Below, piece after piece: positions 16,808 to 25,627 of a DNA stretch of 40,426 nucleotides. The DNA is taken from the NCBI RefSeq assembly GCF_003864415.1, contig NZ_BFFP01000023.1, positions 1 to 40,426 on the forward strand, written 5' to 3'. This DNA is from Ligilactobacillus salitolerans. Lineage in GTDB: Bacteria > Bacillota > Bacilli > Lactobacillales > Lactobacillaceae. The translations under genes and the position numbers were made by a program. A model generated the notes under the pieces. That model ran no database searches. It saw only the letters and a list, made by a program, of their open reading frames with translations, and was not told the origin of the DNA. How positions within the stretch are numbered: position 1 is the stretch's first letter; every line of letters begins with the position of its first letter.

Positions 16808-17455
16808 ATGAGTTACAAGAATTTCTTTTGGGATTTCGACGGAACCTTGTATGATACCTACCAAATAATGCCTTTAGCATATACCAAGGCGTGGCAAGCT
16901 GCGGGTTTTGAGGTCAATGGCAAGCAAGCTTACGAAGCTATGCGGCTGAATTCGCTGGGACAAGCTTTTAAACAACAGCAAGAACAATTCAAACTTTCCT
17001 CAGCTCAGCTTAAAGAAGTGCGGCAAACTTACAATGAATTTGAACAAAAGAGCTTGAAACAAGCTCAGGCTTTTCCTGGCGCAACAACGGTCTTAGCCGC
17101 TGTAGCTGCTGGCGGCGGTCAGAATTTTCTATTAACACACCGCGACCAAGGTGCCATCGACTTGCTTGAGCGTGATGGTTTGCGCCAGTATTTCACAGGG
17201 ATGATCACAGCCAACGACCATTTTGCACGTAAACCTGCTCCGGATTCATTGAATTATCTCTTAGCTCAGTATCAAATCTCGCCGCAAACAGCAATTATGG
17301 TGGGTGATCGGAGTTTAGACATCGAAGCCGCTCATCGAGCTGGAATGGCTGGCGCTCTTTATGATCCGGATCAGCTGCTGGTTTCCCAAGCAATTCAAGC
17401 TGAGATCAGCTTAAATTCATCACTAGAATTAAAAAAATACGTGGCACGAGCATAA
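16808..17455 (+). CDS. HAD-superfamily hydrolase, phosphoglycolate-phosphatase-like
   Basis: A 215-residue haloacid-dehalogenase phosphatase. Motif I is FFWDFDGTLYDT, with nucleophile Asp9 and acid Asp11. A helical cap domain occupies about residues 15-85. Motif II is around LLTHRD, motif III Lys is in ARKPAPDSL, and motif IV is MVGDRSLDIEAAHRAG. It probably dephosphorylates a small sugar phosphate or nucleotide; the substrate cannot be read from sequence. GGAG (16799-16802) precedes the ATG. It is the last gene of the rel-dtd operon and meets the minus-strand amidase at a shared terminator. Confidence 0.9.
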   Translation: MSYKNFFWDFDGTLYDTYQIMPLAYTKAWQAAGFEVNGKQAYEAMRLNSLGQAFKQQQEQFKLSSAQLKEVRQTYNEFEQKSLKQAQAFPGATTVLAAVAAGGGQNFLLTHRDQGAIDLLERDGLRQYFTGMITANDHFARKPAPDSLNYLLAQYQISPQTAIMVGDRSLDIEAAHRAGMAGALYDPDQLLVSQAIQAEISLNSSLELKKYVARA

Positions 17456-17500
17456 AAAAATAAAGGTCCGCACTGCAAAGTGCGAGCCTTATTTATTTGC
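17455..17500. terminator. Bidirectional terminator between HAD and amidase genes
   Basis: CGCACT (17469-17474) pairs with AGTGCG (17479-17484), extended by AGG/CCT and by A-rich and T-rich flanks. The right flank includes the stop codon of the amidase, so the hairpin overlaps its 3' end. Confidence 0.8.
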
Positions 17501-18358
17501 AAAATATTTTTCCAAACCAGAGACGATTTGAGTTGAAACCTTGTTTTTATAAAGGCGCGATGAGATCTGTTCAAAATCTCTTTCAGAGTTGATATAACCC
17601 ATTTCCAGCAAGATCGATGGACGCGTATTATCGCGGATAACTAAGAAGTCTCCAAAATCCACACCCCGATTATCCAAGGCTAACGCGCCGAAAGAATTGT
17701 TTATTTTTTTGGCTAAGTTCAACGAACTTTTTTGATGATAATAATATGTGGTATAACCAGATGCTACGTTCGTTTCTGGAGCTGAGTCAAAGTGAAAACT
17801 GATAAACGCGTCCGCATGAACTTGTTCAGCCAGTCTTGGACGTGCAGCCAGGCTGACGTAGGTGTCTTTGCTACGGGTCAGATAGACCTTAGCCCCTTTT
17901 TCACGCAGTTTTTTCGCTACTTCTTTGGCAAAACGCAGCGTATAAGTTTTTTCGTTTGTGTTGTGGGTAGAGACTGCGCCGGAATCATTGCCGCCATGGC
18001 CTGGATCTAAGACGATCGTAGCATTTTTTAACGACTTGATCGGTTGGCTGTAGTTAGGCGAGATCATCCAGTCAGCCACCCAACCAAATTTATTTTGTCC
18101 GGTTTTAACATACAGCCAATGGTATTTAGTTTTGATGACGGTCAGACGTGTGCCTTGTGGAACCTCTGCTCGTTGCTGGTATTCGATCCCAGGTCCGTTT
18201 TTTAGGACTGCTTGAGTTGTTTGAACTTCGAGTTGTTTGAAATAGGTGCTAGTACGATAAACTAATATTCCGGCTAAGAGCAGGATTATTCCGACTAACA
18301 AAACCTTATTTATTGGAAATCTATTCTGTTGTCTTTGTCTGTGCATTAATTCAGCCAC
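17489..18358 (-). CDS. N-acetylmuramoyl-L-alanine amidase (SH3b plus Amidase_3)
   Basis: Zinc amidase that cuts the bond between MurNAc and the stem peptide of peptidoglycan. It has 289 residues: a basic N-terminus, a membrane anchor at about residues 18-35, a bacterial SH3 domain (about 45-103, ending in KFGWVADWMIS) that may bind wall, and an Amidase_3 domain (about 114-286). Likely zinc and catalytic residues are His121 (VLDPGHGG), Glu136, His189 (FISFHFDSA) and Glu252 (ILLEMGYINSERD), all intact. With no clear signal-peptidase site it probably stays membrane-tethered. It is transcribed divergently from hisS and has its own promoter. Confidence 0.94.
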   Translation of the reverse strand: MAELMHRQRQQNRFPINKVLLVGIILLLAGILVYRTSTYFKQLEVQTTQAVLKNGPGIEYQQRAEVPQGTRLTVIKTKYHWLYVKTGQNKFGWVADWMISPNYSQPIKSLKNATIVLDPGHGGNDSGAVSTHNTNEKTYTLRFAKEVAKKLREKGAKVYLTRSKDTYVSLAARPRLAEQVHADAFISFHFDSAPETNVASGYTTYYYHQKSSLNLAKKINNSFGALALDNRGVDFGDFLVIRDNTRPSILLEMGYINSERDFEQISSRLYKNKVSTQIVSGLEKYFANK

Positions 18359-18399
18359 CGTTCACTTAGTTACATCAAATTTTTGTTAGTATCAAAATA

Positions 18400-18427
18400 A
18401 TTATACAAGACTTTTGGCTCTTTTGAA
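18400..18427 (-). promoter_or_regulatory. Amidase promoter (minus strand)
   Basis: Read on the minus strand: TTCAAA (18427-18422), a 16-bp spacer and TATAAT (18405-18400), about 41 bases before the amidase start. The -35 box touches a 13-bp inverted repeat at 18425-18456. Confidence 0.6.
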
Positions 18428-18456
18428 TTAAAAAAATGATAATATTTTTTTAATTC
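18425..18456. repeat. Perfect 13-bp inverted repeat in the amidase/hisS divergent region
   Basis: GAATTAAAAAAAT (18425-18437), a 6-nt loop, and ATTTTTTTAATTC (18444-18456). It contains 7-bp A and T tracts, lies just upstream of the amidase -35 and about 45 bp upstream of the hisS -35. It could be an operator, a bent-DNA element or a barrier hairpin. Confidence 0.8.
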
Positions 18457-18499
18457 ACGCAATTGTGCCGTTTTTTTGCGAGTAAATCCGTCAAGCAGC

Positions 18500-18528
18500 T
18501 TGATTTTAGGGCTTATTGTTTGTATACT
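18500..18528 (+). promoter_or_regulatory. Promoter of the hisS-aspS T-box leader
   Basis: TTGATT (18500-18505), a 17-bp spacer and TATACT (18523-18528). The RNA would start near 18535, right before the T-box Stem I. Confidence 0.7.
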
Positions 18529-18534
18529 AAAAAA

Positions 18535-18742
18535 AAGCCGTTGAAAAAGACTAGTAATTTAATTGAACTTGTGCAGAGAGCGGGGGAAAAGCTGAAACCC
18601 CGTCAAGTTCTCCAGATGAAGACACTTTTAAGGTGTATGGAAACATACCGCTTGAGCAGCGTTATTGCTGAGTTATAAATTAAGGTGGTACCGTGCATCT
18701 GCGCCCTTGACCAAGAATAGCTTGGCTGGGCGCTTTTTATTT
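18535..18742 (+). promoter_or_regulatory. T-box leader of hisS-aspS with overlapping Asp and His codons
   Basis: The T-box motif AAGGTGGTACCGTG is at 18682-18695. The terminator is GCGCCC (18701-18706) with GGGCGC (18728-18733), an inner ACCAAG/CTTGG-type extension and a T run. Stem I shows AGTA at 18554-18557, helix GAACTTG (18565-18571) with CAAGTTC, the AGAGAG element, and the distal CGGGG/CCCCG stem. On the 3' side of the specifier loop the sequence is GAAGACACTT. It holds GAC (Asp, 18621-18623) directly after GAA, and CAC (His, 18623-18625) overlapping it by one base. The leader may therefore sense tRNA-Asp, tRNA-His or both. It fills the gap before hisS together with the promoter region. 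Confidence 0.9.
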
Positions 18743-18822
18743 GCCTTTGAAAGGAAAAGCTAAATTTCATTTGGAGGCTTTTTTAAACTTTAAGTTAATG
18801 ACCGACATGAAGGAGGAACACT

Positions 18823-20130
18823 ATGAAATATCAAAGACCAAAAGGCACAGCTGATATTCTGCCTGAAGAAGCACAAAAGTGGGCAATGGTTGAAAGTAAA
18901 GCCCGCTCTGTCTTTGCTAAATACCGTTATCAAGAAATGCGCACACCAATGTTTGAAAGTTTTGATGTTTTTTCGCGGACGTCTGGTGAAACTTCAGATA
19001 TTGTCACCAAAGAAATGTATGATTTCTATGATAAAGGTGATCGTCACATTACGTTACGGCCTGAAGGAACCGCGGGGATCGTTCGGGCATATGTAGAAAA
19101 TAAGTTATATGGTCCAGAGATCCAGAAACCGTTTAAGACTTTTTATATGGGGCCAATGTTTAGGTATGAACGTCCGCAATCAGGTCGGCTGCGTCAGTTT
19201 CATCAAATCGGAGTTGAAGCATTTGGGTCTGATTCTCCAGCATTAGACGTTGAAGTTATTGCTTTAGCGATGAGCTTGTTGCAAAGTGTCGGGTTGAATA
19301 GTTTGAAATTAAGCTTAAACACCTTAGGCGATGATGAATCAAGAAAGAATTATCGGCAAGCACTAATCGACTTTTTGGAGCCGCATGAAGCCGAACTCTC
19401 GCAAGATTCAAAGGAGCGGCTGCATAAAAATCCTCTGCGGGTTTTGGACAGTAAAGACTCCCAGGATCAAGCAATAGTTGCAGATGCGCCGTCAATTTTA
19501 GATTACTTGACTCCAGCTGCTCAAAAGCACTTTGATGAGGTTCAGGACTACCTAAAGGCTTTAAACATCAGCTATGAGATCGACTCTAATATGGTTCGCG
19601 GTTTAGACTACTACAATCACACTATTTTTGAAGTGATGTCTGATTCAAAAGCCTTTGGCGGCAAATGGACAACCGTTTGTGCCGGCGGGCGTTACAATGG
19701 ACTGGTTGAACAACTCGGCGGTCCAGAAACCTCCGGCGTTGGCTTTGGTTTAGGAATTGAGCGGTTGCTTTTGATCCTAGATGCAGAAAAAATCAACCTC
19801 GTTGAAAATCAGAATTTGGATGTTTATGTGGTTGGAATTGGCAGCCAAGCTAGCCCCAAAGCATTACAGCTAGTAGAAGGGCTGCGCAAACAAGGATTTA
19901 GTGCAGACCGCGATTACCTAGATAAAAAACCAAAAGGACAGTTCAAGGCTGCCAATAAGGCCAATGCACAGTACACTTTGACCCTAGGCGAGGAAGAATT
20001 AGCCCAAGGTAAAGTTAATTTAAAGGACATGTCCAGCGGTCAGCAAGTGTCGGTTTCTTTTGAACAGGTTTTAAGCGACTTTAGCCAAGTAAAAATGGCA
20101 TTGTTGCAAGGTGAAGGAGAGAAAAATTAA
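18823..20130 (+). CDS. hisS: Histidine-tRNA ligase
   Basis: Class II synthetase that charges tRNA-His. It has 435 residues. Motif 1 lies near [11 protein letters not shown]. Motif 2 is [19 protein letters not shown] followed by [12 protein letters not shown]. The histidine-binding boxes are [14 protein letters not shown] and CAGGRYNGL, then motif 3 [15 protein letters not shown]. The C-terminal anticodon-binding alpha/beta domain covers about residues 335-430. GGAGGAAC precedes the ATG. The stop codon is followed at once by the aspS ATG, which suggests translational coupling. Confidence 0.98.
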   Translation: MKYQRPKGTADILPEEAQKWAMVESKARSVFAKYRYQEMRTPMFESFDVFSRTSGETSDIVTKEMYDFYDKGDRHITLRPEGTAGIVRAYVENKLYGPEIQKPFKTFYMGPMFRYERPQSGRLRQFHQIGVEAFGSDSPALDVEVIALAMSLLQSVGLNSLKLSLNTLGDDESRKNYRQALIDFLEPHEAELSQDSKERLHKNPLRVLDSKDSQDQAIVADAPSILDYLTPAAQKHFDEVQDYLKALNISYEIDSNMVRGLDYYNHTIFEVMSDSKAFGGKWTTVCAGGRYNGLVEQLGGPETSGVGFGLGIERLLLILDAEKINLVENQNLDVYVVGIGSQASPKALQLVEGLRKQGFSADRDYLDKKPKGQFKAANKANAQYTLTLGEEELAQGKVNLKDMSSGQQVSVSFEQVLSDFSQVKMALLQGEGEKN

Positions 20131-21915
20131 ATGAAACGAACAACTTATGCGGGCTCTGTTGATGAGTCGTATTTGAATCAAGAAGTTGTCTTAAAGGGCT
20201 GGGTTCAAAAACGACGTGATCTAGGCAACCTGATTTTTATCGATCTGCGTGACCGTGAGGGGATCGTTCAACTGGTTTTTAGTCAGGAATTTTCAGCAGA
20301 CGCTTTGAAAGTGGCAGATACTTTACGCAGCGAATATGTGATCGAAATTTCTGGTAAGGTCGTTTCTCGTGGAGAAGGTGCGATCAACCCAGACATGAAG
20401 ACTGGTAAAATTGAAGTAGAGGTCCACGAGATCAATGTGTTGAATCAGGCTAAAACACCGCCATTTTATATTCAAGACAATATCAATGTTTCAGATGACC
20501 TGCGGCTGAAATATCGTTATTTAGATCTTCGCCGCCCAGAAATGCAACGTGGGCTGCTGATTCGAAATCGGATCACCCAGGCGGTTCATCGTTATTTAGA
20601 CCACAATCAATTTGTGGATATTGAAACACCTTATCTAACTAAATCTACTCCTGAAGGTGCCCGAGACTACTTGGTTCCTTCTCGTGTCTATCCCGGCCAT
20701 TTCTATGCTTTACCACAATCCCCGCAGTTGTTTAAGCAGTTGTTGATGGGGGCTGGTTTTGACCGCTATTATCAAATCGCGCGTTGTTTTAGAGATGAAG
20801 ATCTGCGCGGCGACCGCCAACCGGAATTCACACAGATCGATTTAGAAATGTCATTTATGACGGCAGAAGAAATTCAGGAAATGACCGAAGGCTTGTTAAA
20901 AGCGGTCATGAAAGAAGCTGTCGATTATGAATTGCAGACTCCGATCCCGCGGATCACTTGGAACGAAGCAATGGCACGTTTCGGAAGCGACAAACCTGAC
21001 ATTCGTTTCGGCATGGAACTCCATGATATGTCAGCTGCGGTTGCTAACGCCGGTTTTAAAGTTTTTGACTCCGTACTGGAAAATGGCGGTCAAGTTAAAG
21101 CAATTGCTGTGCCAAATGGTGCAGGAGCTTATTCGCGTAAACAAATCGATGCTAAACAAGAATATATCAAGCGCTTCGGAGCAAAGGGGCTGGCTTGGGT
21201 CAAAGTGACAAGTGATGGATTACAAGGTCCGATCGCTAAATTCTTCATGGAAAATGCCGCCCAGATCACTGAAGCTGCTGAAGCCAAAGAAGGCGACTTG
21301 ATTTTATTTGTAGCCGACAAAGCTAAGGTTGTAGCTGATGCTTTAGGTTACCTCCGTGTGGCTGTTGCCAAGGAAATGAACATGATCGATGAAACGCAAT
21401 TTGCATTTATTTGGGTCGTGGATTGGCCATTGTTCGAATACAGCGAGGATTTCCAACGCTATATTGCTGCCCACCATCCATTTACGATGCCTAATGAAGA
21501 AGATTTAGATCTGTTGAAGACTGATCCGCACAAATGCCATGCTCAAAGTTATGACATCGTGCTCAACGGTTATGAGCTTGGCGGCGGTTCAATTCGTATC
21601 CATCGGCGAGATATTCAAGAAGATATGTTTAAAGCGTTAGATTTCACCAAGGAACGAGCAGAAGCACAATTCGGCTGGTTTATGGATGCCTTGGACTATG
21701 GTTTCCCTCCTCATGGGGGATTAGCACTTGGCTTGGACCGTTTTGCGATGTTGTTGGCTGGAAAGAACAATATCCGAGAAGTCATCGCCTATCCTAAAAA
21801 TTCTAAGGCTTCCGAGCCTCTGACTAATGCACCGAGCTTTGTCTCAGACAAGCAATTGGCAGAATTATTCTTACGTCCAGAATTGCCAGAGCAAGGAAAC
21901 GACCAAGAAAGTTAA
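20131..21915 (+). CDS. aspS: Aspartate-tRNA ligase
   Basis: Class IIb synthetase that charges tRNA-Asp. It has 594 residues, the bacterial length. The N-terminal OB-fold anticodon-binding domain (about 1-105) includes [20 protein letters not shown]. The catalytic core has motif 2 ([24 protein letters not shown]), the bacterial GAD insertion (about 290-420), and motif 3 ([15 protein letters not shown]). Whether it also charges tRNA-Asn cannot be read from sequence; gatCAB is not in this window. Its ATG abuts the hisS stop codon. Confidence 0.98.
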   Translation: MKRTTYAGSVDESYLNQEVVLKGWVQKRRDLGNLIFIDLRDREGIVQLVFSQEFSADALKVADTLRSEYVIEISGKVVSRGEGAINPDMKTGKIEVEVHEINVLNQAKTPPFYIQDNINVSDDLRLKYRYLDLRRPEMQRGLLIRNRITQAVHRYLDHNQFVDIETPYLTKSTPEGARDYLVPSRVYPGHFYALPQSPQLFKQLLMGAGFDRYYQIARCFRDEDLRGDRQPEFTQIDLEMSFMTAEEIQEMTEGLLKAVMKEAVDYELQTPIPRITWNEAMARFGSDKPDIRFGMELHDMSAAVANAGFKVFDSVLENGGQVKAIAVPNGAGAYSRKQIDAKQEYIKRFGAKGLAWVKVTSDGLQGPIAKFFMENAAQITEAAEAKEGDLILFVADKAKVVADALGYLRVAVAKEMNMIDETQFAFIWVVDWPLFEYSEDFQRYIAAHHPFTMPNEEDLDLLKTDPHKCHAQSYDIVLNGYELGGGSIRIHRRDIQEDMFKALDFTKERAEAQFGWFMDALDYGFPPHGGLALGLDRFAMLLAGKNNIREVIAYPKNSKASEPLTNAPSFVSDKQLAELFLRPELPEQGNDQES

Positions 21916-21921
21916 TATGTT

Positions 21922-21956
21922 AGGTCTGCTTTAATTTTAGAGCAGGCCTTTTTTAT
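21922..21956 (+). terminator. Terminator of the hisS-aspS operon
   Basis: AGGTCTGCT pairs with AGCAGGCCT around an AATTTTAG-type loop (21922-21949), and TTTTTTAT follows. Confidence 0.88.
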
Positions 21957-22005
21957 CGTAGTGATGGAGAATATTATTTGATTCGTGAACTTTTTTTCAC
22001 CGCTT

Positions 22006-22034
22006 TTGCTAAAAAAGAGGGGTGTTGTTATAAT
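22006..22034 (+). promoter_or_regulatory. Promoter of the yitT-like gene
   Basis: TTGCTA (22006-22011), a 17-bp spacer and TATAAT (22029-22034), about 65 bases upstream of the start codon. Confidence 0.65.
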
Positions 22035-22098
22035 AAGTTAGATTTAAGCAAATTTGCACTAATACAAGGGAAAGTATAAAGGAGCAGCAAAAAATATA

Positions 22099-22971
22099 AT
22101 GGACGAGCTACAGCGGATATGGAAAAGACATGCTTATTTAATGCGTATTTCTACGGCATTTATGTACGGGATCATCGTTTCGATCGCGATGAACTTCTTT
22201 TGGACCCCGGGTCACATTTACTCTTCAGGCATCACAGGCTTAGCACAGTTGCTGGCAACCTTGTGCAAAGGTACAGCTCTTCCGATCTCAGCCGCATTGT
22301 GGCTGTTTGTGTTAAATGTGCCGTTATTTTTCTTGGCTTGGAAACAAATTGGACATCGTTTTACTATCTTCACTTTCCTGGCAGTCATTTTTTCCAGTAT
22401 TATGATCAAGGTGATCCAGCCGCTAACATTAACGCATGATCCCATTATTTGTGCAATTTTTGGCGGCGCCGTCAACGGTTTTGGGACTGGGCTGGCATTA
22501 AAAAATGGGATCTCAACCGGTGGGCTGGATATCATGGGCTTAACTGTCAAAAAACATACCGGGAAATCGATCGGCACGATCAATATGGCTTTTAATGCTT
22601 TCATCGTTGTCGCTGCCGGCTTTATGTTTGGCTGGCCGTATGCTTTTTATTCTGCACTAGGACTCGTCGTTAATGCCCGGGTCATGGATATGGTTTATAC
22701 GCGGCAAAAGAAAATGCAGGTCATGATCGTAACTGCTCGGCCAAACAGTGTGATCGAATCTATTCAAACACGACTTAGGCGTGGAGTAACAATTGTTCAT
22801 GGAGTCGAAGGTGCCTACAAGCACGATGCTCAAACGATCTTATTCACTATCATTTCCCAGTATGAACAATCTGAATTAGAGCGTGCAATGCATGAAGCAG
22901 ATCAACACGCTTTTGTCAGCATCGCAGAAAATGTTCATATCATGGGACATTTTTATGAACCTGAACCGTAA
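22099..22971 (+). CDS. YitT-family membrane protein (DUF2179 C-terminus)
   Basis: A 290-residue integral membrane protein of the YitT family, widespread in Firmicutes with no settled function. Five or six membrane segments occupy about residues 17-200. Family features include the first-helix region with FWTPGHIYSSGITGLAQLL and the central GGAVNGFGTGLALKNGISTGGLDI. A soluble C-terminal DUF2179 domain (about 205-288, starting near MQVMIVTARPN) follows. AAAGGAG (22078-22084) lies 14 nt before the ATG, a rather long spacing. The next gene, a glycerophosphotransferase, starts 21 nt later, so the two are probably co-transcribed. Confidence 0.92.
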   Translation: MDELQRIWKRHAYLMRISTAFMYGIIVSIAMNFFWTPGHIYSSGITGLAQLLATLCKGTALPISAALWLFVLNVPLFFLAWKQIGHRFTIFTFLAVIFSSIMIKVIQPLTLTHDPIICAIFGGAVNGFGTGLALKNGISTGGLDIMGLTVKKHTGKSIGTINMAFNAFIVVAAGFMFGWPYAFYSALGLVVNARVMDMVYTRQKKMQVMIVTARPNSVIESIQTRLRRGVTIVHGVEGAYKHDAQTILFTIISQYEQSELERAMHEADQHAFVSIAENVHIMGHFYEPEP

Positions 22972-22992
22972 TTTGGAGGTGGTTTTTCTAAT

Positions 22993-24165
22993 ATGGTAAA
23001 AATGTTATACATATGGATGATCAGTCTTTACTCTCGGATCATTCGCATGAAAAAGCCGCAAGCGACTGTCTATCTGATGAGCTTTACTGGCAACGAAGAT
23101 TTTATTTTGCGGTTGGCTGAAAGAATTTCCCAGGAACAAAGCGGGCAGCTAACGGTCTTATACCGAAGTAATTGTCAGCAAAGTGCTGAGCAATTACGAG
23201 AACGCGGGATAAAGTGTTATTTATTTGCCGATGGCTTTAAGTTTATTTTTCAGCAGCTTAAAGTGGTGATGGCTGCGCGCTTAATTTTTGCCGATAATTA
23301 TTTCGCATTTTTGGGAGGATGTGCATTCGACCATTCTCAGACAAAGGTGATTCAGCTGTGGCATGCTAACGGCGCAGTCAAAACTTTTGGTTGGGAAGAA
23401 CCGCGTACCAAAAACAGGTCAAAGAGCGACAAAACGCGTTTTCAAAAAGTATATGATCAATTTGATGACTTTATTGTTGGCTCCGATAAAATGGGGGAGG
23501 TTTTTTGCAACAGCTACCACCAATCGCCTGAGAAGATCCAAGTCTTGGGTTATCCGCGTACTGATCTGCTCTTTGCCAATGAAAAAACCATTCAGACCAG
23601 AAAACAGATTTATTTAAAACATCCGGAACTAGTCAACCAGGAAATTATTCTTTATGCCCCGACTTACAGAGAAACAGACGGCGGAGACACCTACTTACAG
23701 TTGCCAGCTGATTTTAAAAAAATAGTTTCTGCCTTGTCGGCCCAGCAGACCTTAATAATCAAGGTACATCCGCAAGTAACTGCAGCTTTGCAGGAATTAC
23801 AGGAACAGGATTTGAAAAACGTTGTCTGGGTCGACGATTTCAGCACTGAAGAATTACTCGTTATTACAGACAGACTCATCACGGATTATTCTTCCGTTAT
23901 TTTTGATTACACATTATTGAAAAACGCGCAACAGGTTATTTTTTATTGCTATGACTATAACAGTTATGCACAGATCGTCGGTATTCAAAAAGATTTTAGC
24001 GAGTGGATCCCTGGTAAACTCGTGACTTCTGCTCCTCAGTTAGCCACGCTTTTGCAAGCACCGCTTGAAAAACAGGAATTTACTGCATTTAACCATCTGT
24101 GGAATTCTGCCAATGACGGTAAAGCCGTGCAGCGTGTTTTGGAAAAATATTTTTTTGGCAAATAA
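22993..24165 (+). CDS. CDP-glycerol glycerophosphotransferase-family protein (TagB/TarF-like)
   Basis: Member of the family that transfers glycerol phosphate from CDP-glycerol in wall teichoic acid or related polymer synthesis at the inner membrane face. It has 390 residues. An amphipathic N-terminus (KMLYIWMISLYSRIIRMKK) may attach it to the membrane. A GT-B-like fold carries IQLWHANGAVKTFGW, LGYPRTDLLF, ILYAPTYRE, LIIKVHPQV and the C-terminal signature ITDRLITDYSSVIFDYTLL. Whether it primes (TagB-like) or extends (TarF-like) cannot be told. GGAGGTGG precedes the ATG. It follows yitT closely and ends at a bidirectional terminator. No other teichoic acid genes are in view. Confidence 0.9.
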   Translation: MVKMLYIWMISLYSRIIRMKKPQATVYLMSFTGNEDFILRLAERISQEQSGQLTVLYRSNCQQSAEQLRERGIKCYLFADGFKFIFQQLKVVMAARLIFADNYFAFLGGCAFDHSQTKVIQLWHANGAVKTFGWEEPRTKNRSKSDKTRFQKVYDQFDDFIVGSDKMGEVFCNSYHQSPEKIQVLGYPRTDLLFANEKTIQTRKQIYLKHPELVNQEIILYAPTYRETDGGDTYLQLPADFKKIVSALSAQQTLIIKVHPQVTAALQELQEQDLKNVVWVDDFSTEELLVITDRLITDYSSVIFDYTLLKNAQQVIFYCYDYNSYAQIVGIQKDFSEWIPGKLVTSAPQLATLLQAPLEKQEFTAFNHLWNSANDGKAVQRVLEKYFFGK

Positions 24166-24168
24166 AAG

Positions 24169-24222
24169 ATGGCAGTGATCTGCGAACCGCTAGAGTTTAG
24201 GTTCATGATCACTGCCATTTTT
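24169..24222. terminator. Bidirectional terminator between transferase and ppsR genes
   Basis: ATGGCAGTGATC (24169-24180) pairs perfectly with GATCACTGCCAT (24207-24218), with an inner GAACC/GGTTC stem. A rich on the left and T rich on the right, it serves both convergent genes. Confidence 0.88.
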
Positions 24223-24236
24223 AGAAGAGAAAAAAT

Positions 24237-25064
24237 TTATTCAGTTGGGTCCTGATGATCATGGAGGCTTTCCATGATCAGTGTGGCTGTTTCTTCGATC
24301 GACTTATTGGCCGTATTGATCACAAGGCAGCCCAACTTACGGTATAATTCTTGGGAAAAATTAAGCTCATTGTTAATATTCTCGATGTTAGAATAGTGTG
24401 AGTCTGGATCTAACCCGTAAGCAACCATTCTTTGACGCCTGATTGAATTCAGGACAGCTGGGTCGTTGACCAGCCCAAAAATCTTTTGCGGGTCGATCGA
24501 ATAGATCTCCTCTGGGATCTTTGTCTTTGGGACAAGCGGCAGGTTAGCAACTTTATATCCTTTATTTGCCAGATAAAGTGAAAGCGGGGTCTTGGATGTC
24601 CGGGAAATTCCTAGCAGCACAATATCCGCCTGAGTAAATCCGCTTGGATCTTTTCCATCATCGTAAGTTACTGCGAACTCCATACATTCGATTCGTTTGA
24701 AATAGTCTTGATCAGTGTGATGGTTCATACCAGCTTCTAGTTTGGGCTGGATCTGTGTTCTTTTTGCGAACATTTTCAACAGCCGGTCTAAAACACCGAT
24801 GCATTGCAGCGAATTTTCGTGACAATATTCTTCAACTCTTTGCGATAGCTCTGGTAAGACTAAAGTGTGTACGATCGTTGCGTTGACACGCTTGGCTCTT
24901 TTTAAGATCCCATTTAAGAGCGATTCCGTTCTGACCAGCGGGTATTGTTGGACATCAAAATTTACTTCAGGAAATTGCACTGCCGCAGCTTGAACTAGAT
25001 TATAGGCGGTTTCACCGATTGAATCCGAAATGACGAAAATTGTCGTTTTTTTCTTTTCTAGCAT
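24237..25064 (-). CDS. ppsR: Pyruvate, water/phosphate dikinase regulatory protein (DUF299)
   Basis: A 275-residue bifunctional serine/threonine kinase and pyrophosphorylase of the DUF299 family. These proteins switch phosphoenolpyruvate synthase or pyruvate-phosphate dikinase off and on using ADP and phosphate. The N-terminus has IFVISDSIGETAYNLVQA and the P-loop-like motif is GISRTSKTPLSLYLANKGYKVANLPL, both diagnostic. The C-terminus (PQKIFGLVNDPAVLNSIRRQR) fits. Neither target dikinase is encoded in this window, so which enzyme it controls is open. It is transcribed alone on the minus strand with an AAGGAGGAG ribosome binding site. Confidence 0.92.
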   Translation of the reverse strand: MLEKKKTTIFVISDSIGETAYNLVQAAAVQFPEVNFDVQQYPLVRTESLLNGILKRAKRVNATIVHTLVLPELSQRVEEYCHENSLQCIGVLDRLLKMFAKRTQIQPKLEAGMNHHTDQDYFKRIECMEFAVTYDDGKDPSGFTQADIVLLGISRTSKTPLSLYLANKGYKVANLPLVPKTKIPEEIYSIDPQKIFGLVNDPAVLNSIRRQRMVAYGLDPDSHYSNIENINNELNFSQELYRKLGCLVINTANKSIEETATLIMESLHDHQDPTE

Positions 25065-25168
25065 AAAAAGCTCCTCCTTAACGGTTCTGGCGGGGAATAA
25101 GGACTCAGCTAAAATTGAGTCTGACCTTGATAAAAACTGAGTGGACGTCTACCCCTAACTTATCTTTA

Positions 25169-25196
25169 ATTATACCTGGAATTTTGGTTGATTCAA
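25169..25196 (-). promoter_or_regulatory. ppsR promoter (minus strand)
   Basis: Read on the minus strand: TTGAAT (25196-25191), a 16-bp spacer and TATAAT (25174-25169). This leaves a leader of about 100 nt that contains GACTCA/TGAGTC arms at 25102-25107 and 25116-25121. Between this promoter and the rpsU promoter (25197-25314) I see nothing clear. Confidence 0.65.
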
Positions 25197-25314
25197 ACTA
25201 AAAAAGCGGTTCCATTGATTCGAGTCAGCTGCTGGAAGGGTAATAAAAATTATCACAAGTGCTAGCTGTAAAGATAGAATATCGAAATTTTTGTGATTGA
25301 GTTTTAAGAATATA

Positions 25315-25343
25315 TTGACGCGTATTTTATGTTTATGTATAAT
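25315..25343 (+). promoter_or_regulatory. Strong promoter of rpsU
   Basis: TTGACG (25315-25320), exactly 17 bp, then TATAAT (25338-25343). This is near consensus and suits a ribosomal protein gene. The leader to the rpsU ATG is about 70 nt. Confidence 0.82.
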
Positions 25344-25420
25344 AATAAAGAACTGTTAAGTTTGTGTGTTTATGCAATTTTATACGGTTACACTTTAAGC
25401 TCGGAGGGAGGGAAAACATC

Positions 25421-25606
25421 ATGTCAAAGACAGTCGTTCGTAAAAACGAATCTCTTGATGACGCTCTTCGTCGCTTCAAACGTACCGTTTCCAAAACAGG
25501 TACATTGCAAGAATACCGGAAACGTGAATTCTACGAGAAGCCAAGTGTTAAGCGTAAGAAAAAATCTGAAGCAGCTAGAAAACGTAAAAACAAACGTCGT
25601 TTCTAA
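25421..25606 (+). CDS. rpsU: 30S ribosomal protein S21
   Basis: Small-subunit protein located near the mRNA exit and the anti-Shine-Dalgarno region. It has 61 residues, a few more than the 57-58 common in Bacillus, due to the basic tail ([16 protein letters not shown]). The N-terminus [21 protein letters not shown] is diagnostic. The frame is open upstream to 25364, but ATG 25421 is right: GGAGGGAGGG precedes it and the family N-terminus starts there. yqeY follows after 21 nt, a linkage common in Firmicutes. Confidence 0.97.
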   Translation: MSKTVVRKNESLDDALRRFKRTVSKTGTLQEYRKREFYEKPSVKRKKKSEAARKRKNKRRF

Positions 25607-25627
25607 AGTCCTAAGGGGGCAGATGTA

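Noticed and set aside
25364-25420. N-terminal extension of rpsU
   Set aside because: It would add 19 non-family residues. The ribosome binding site GGAGGGAGGG points to ATG 25421.
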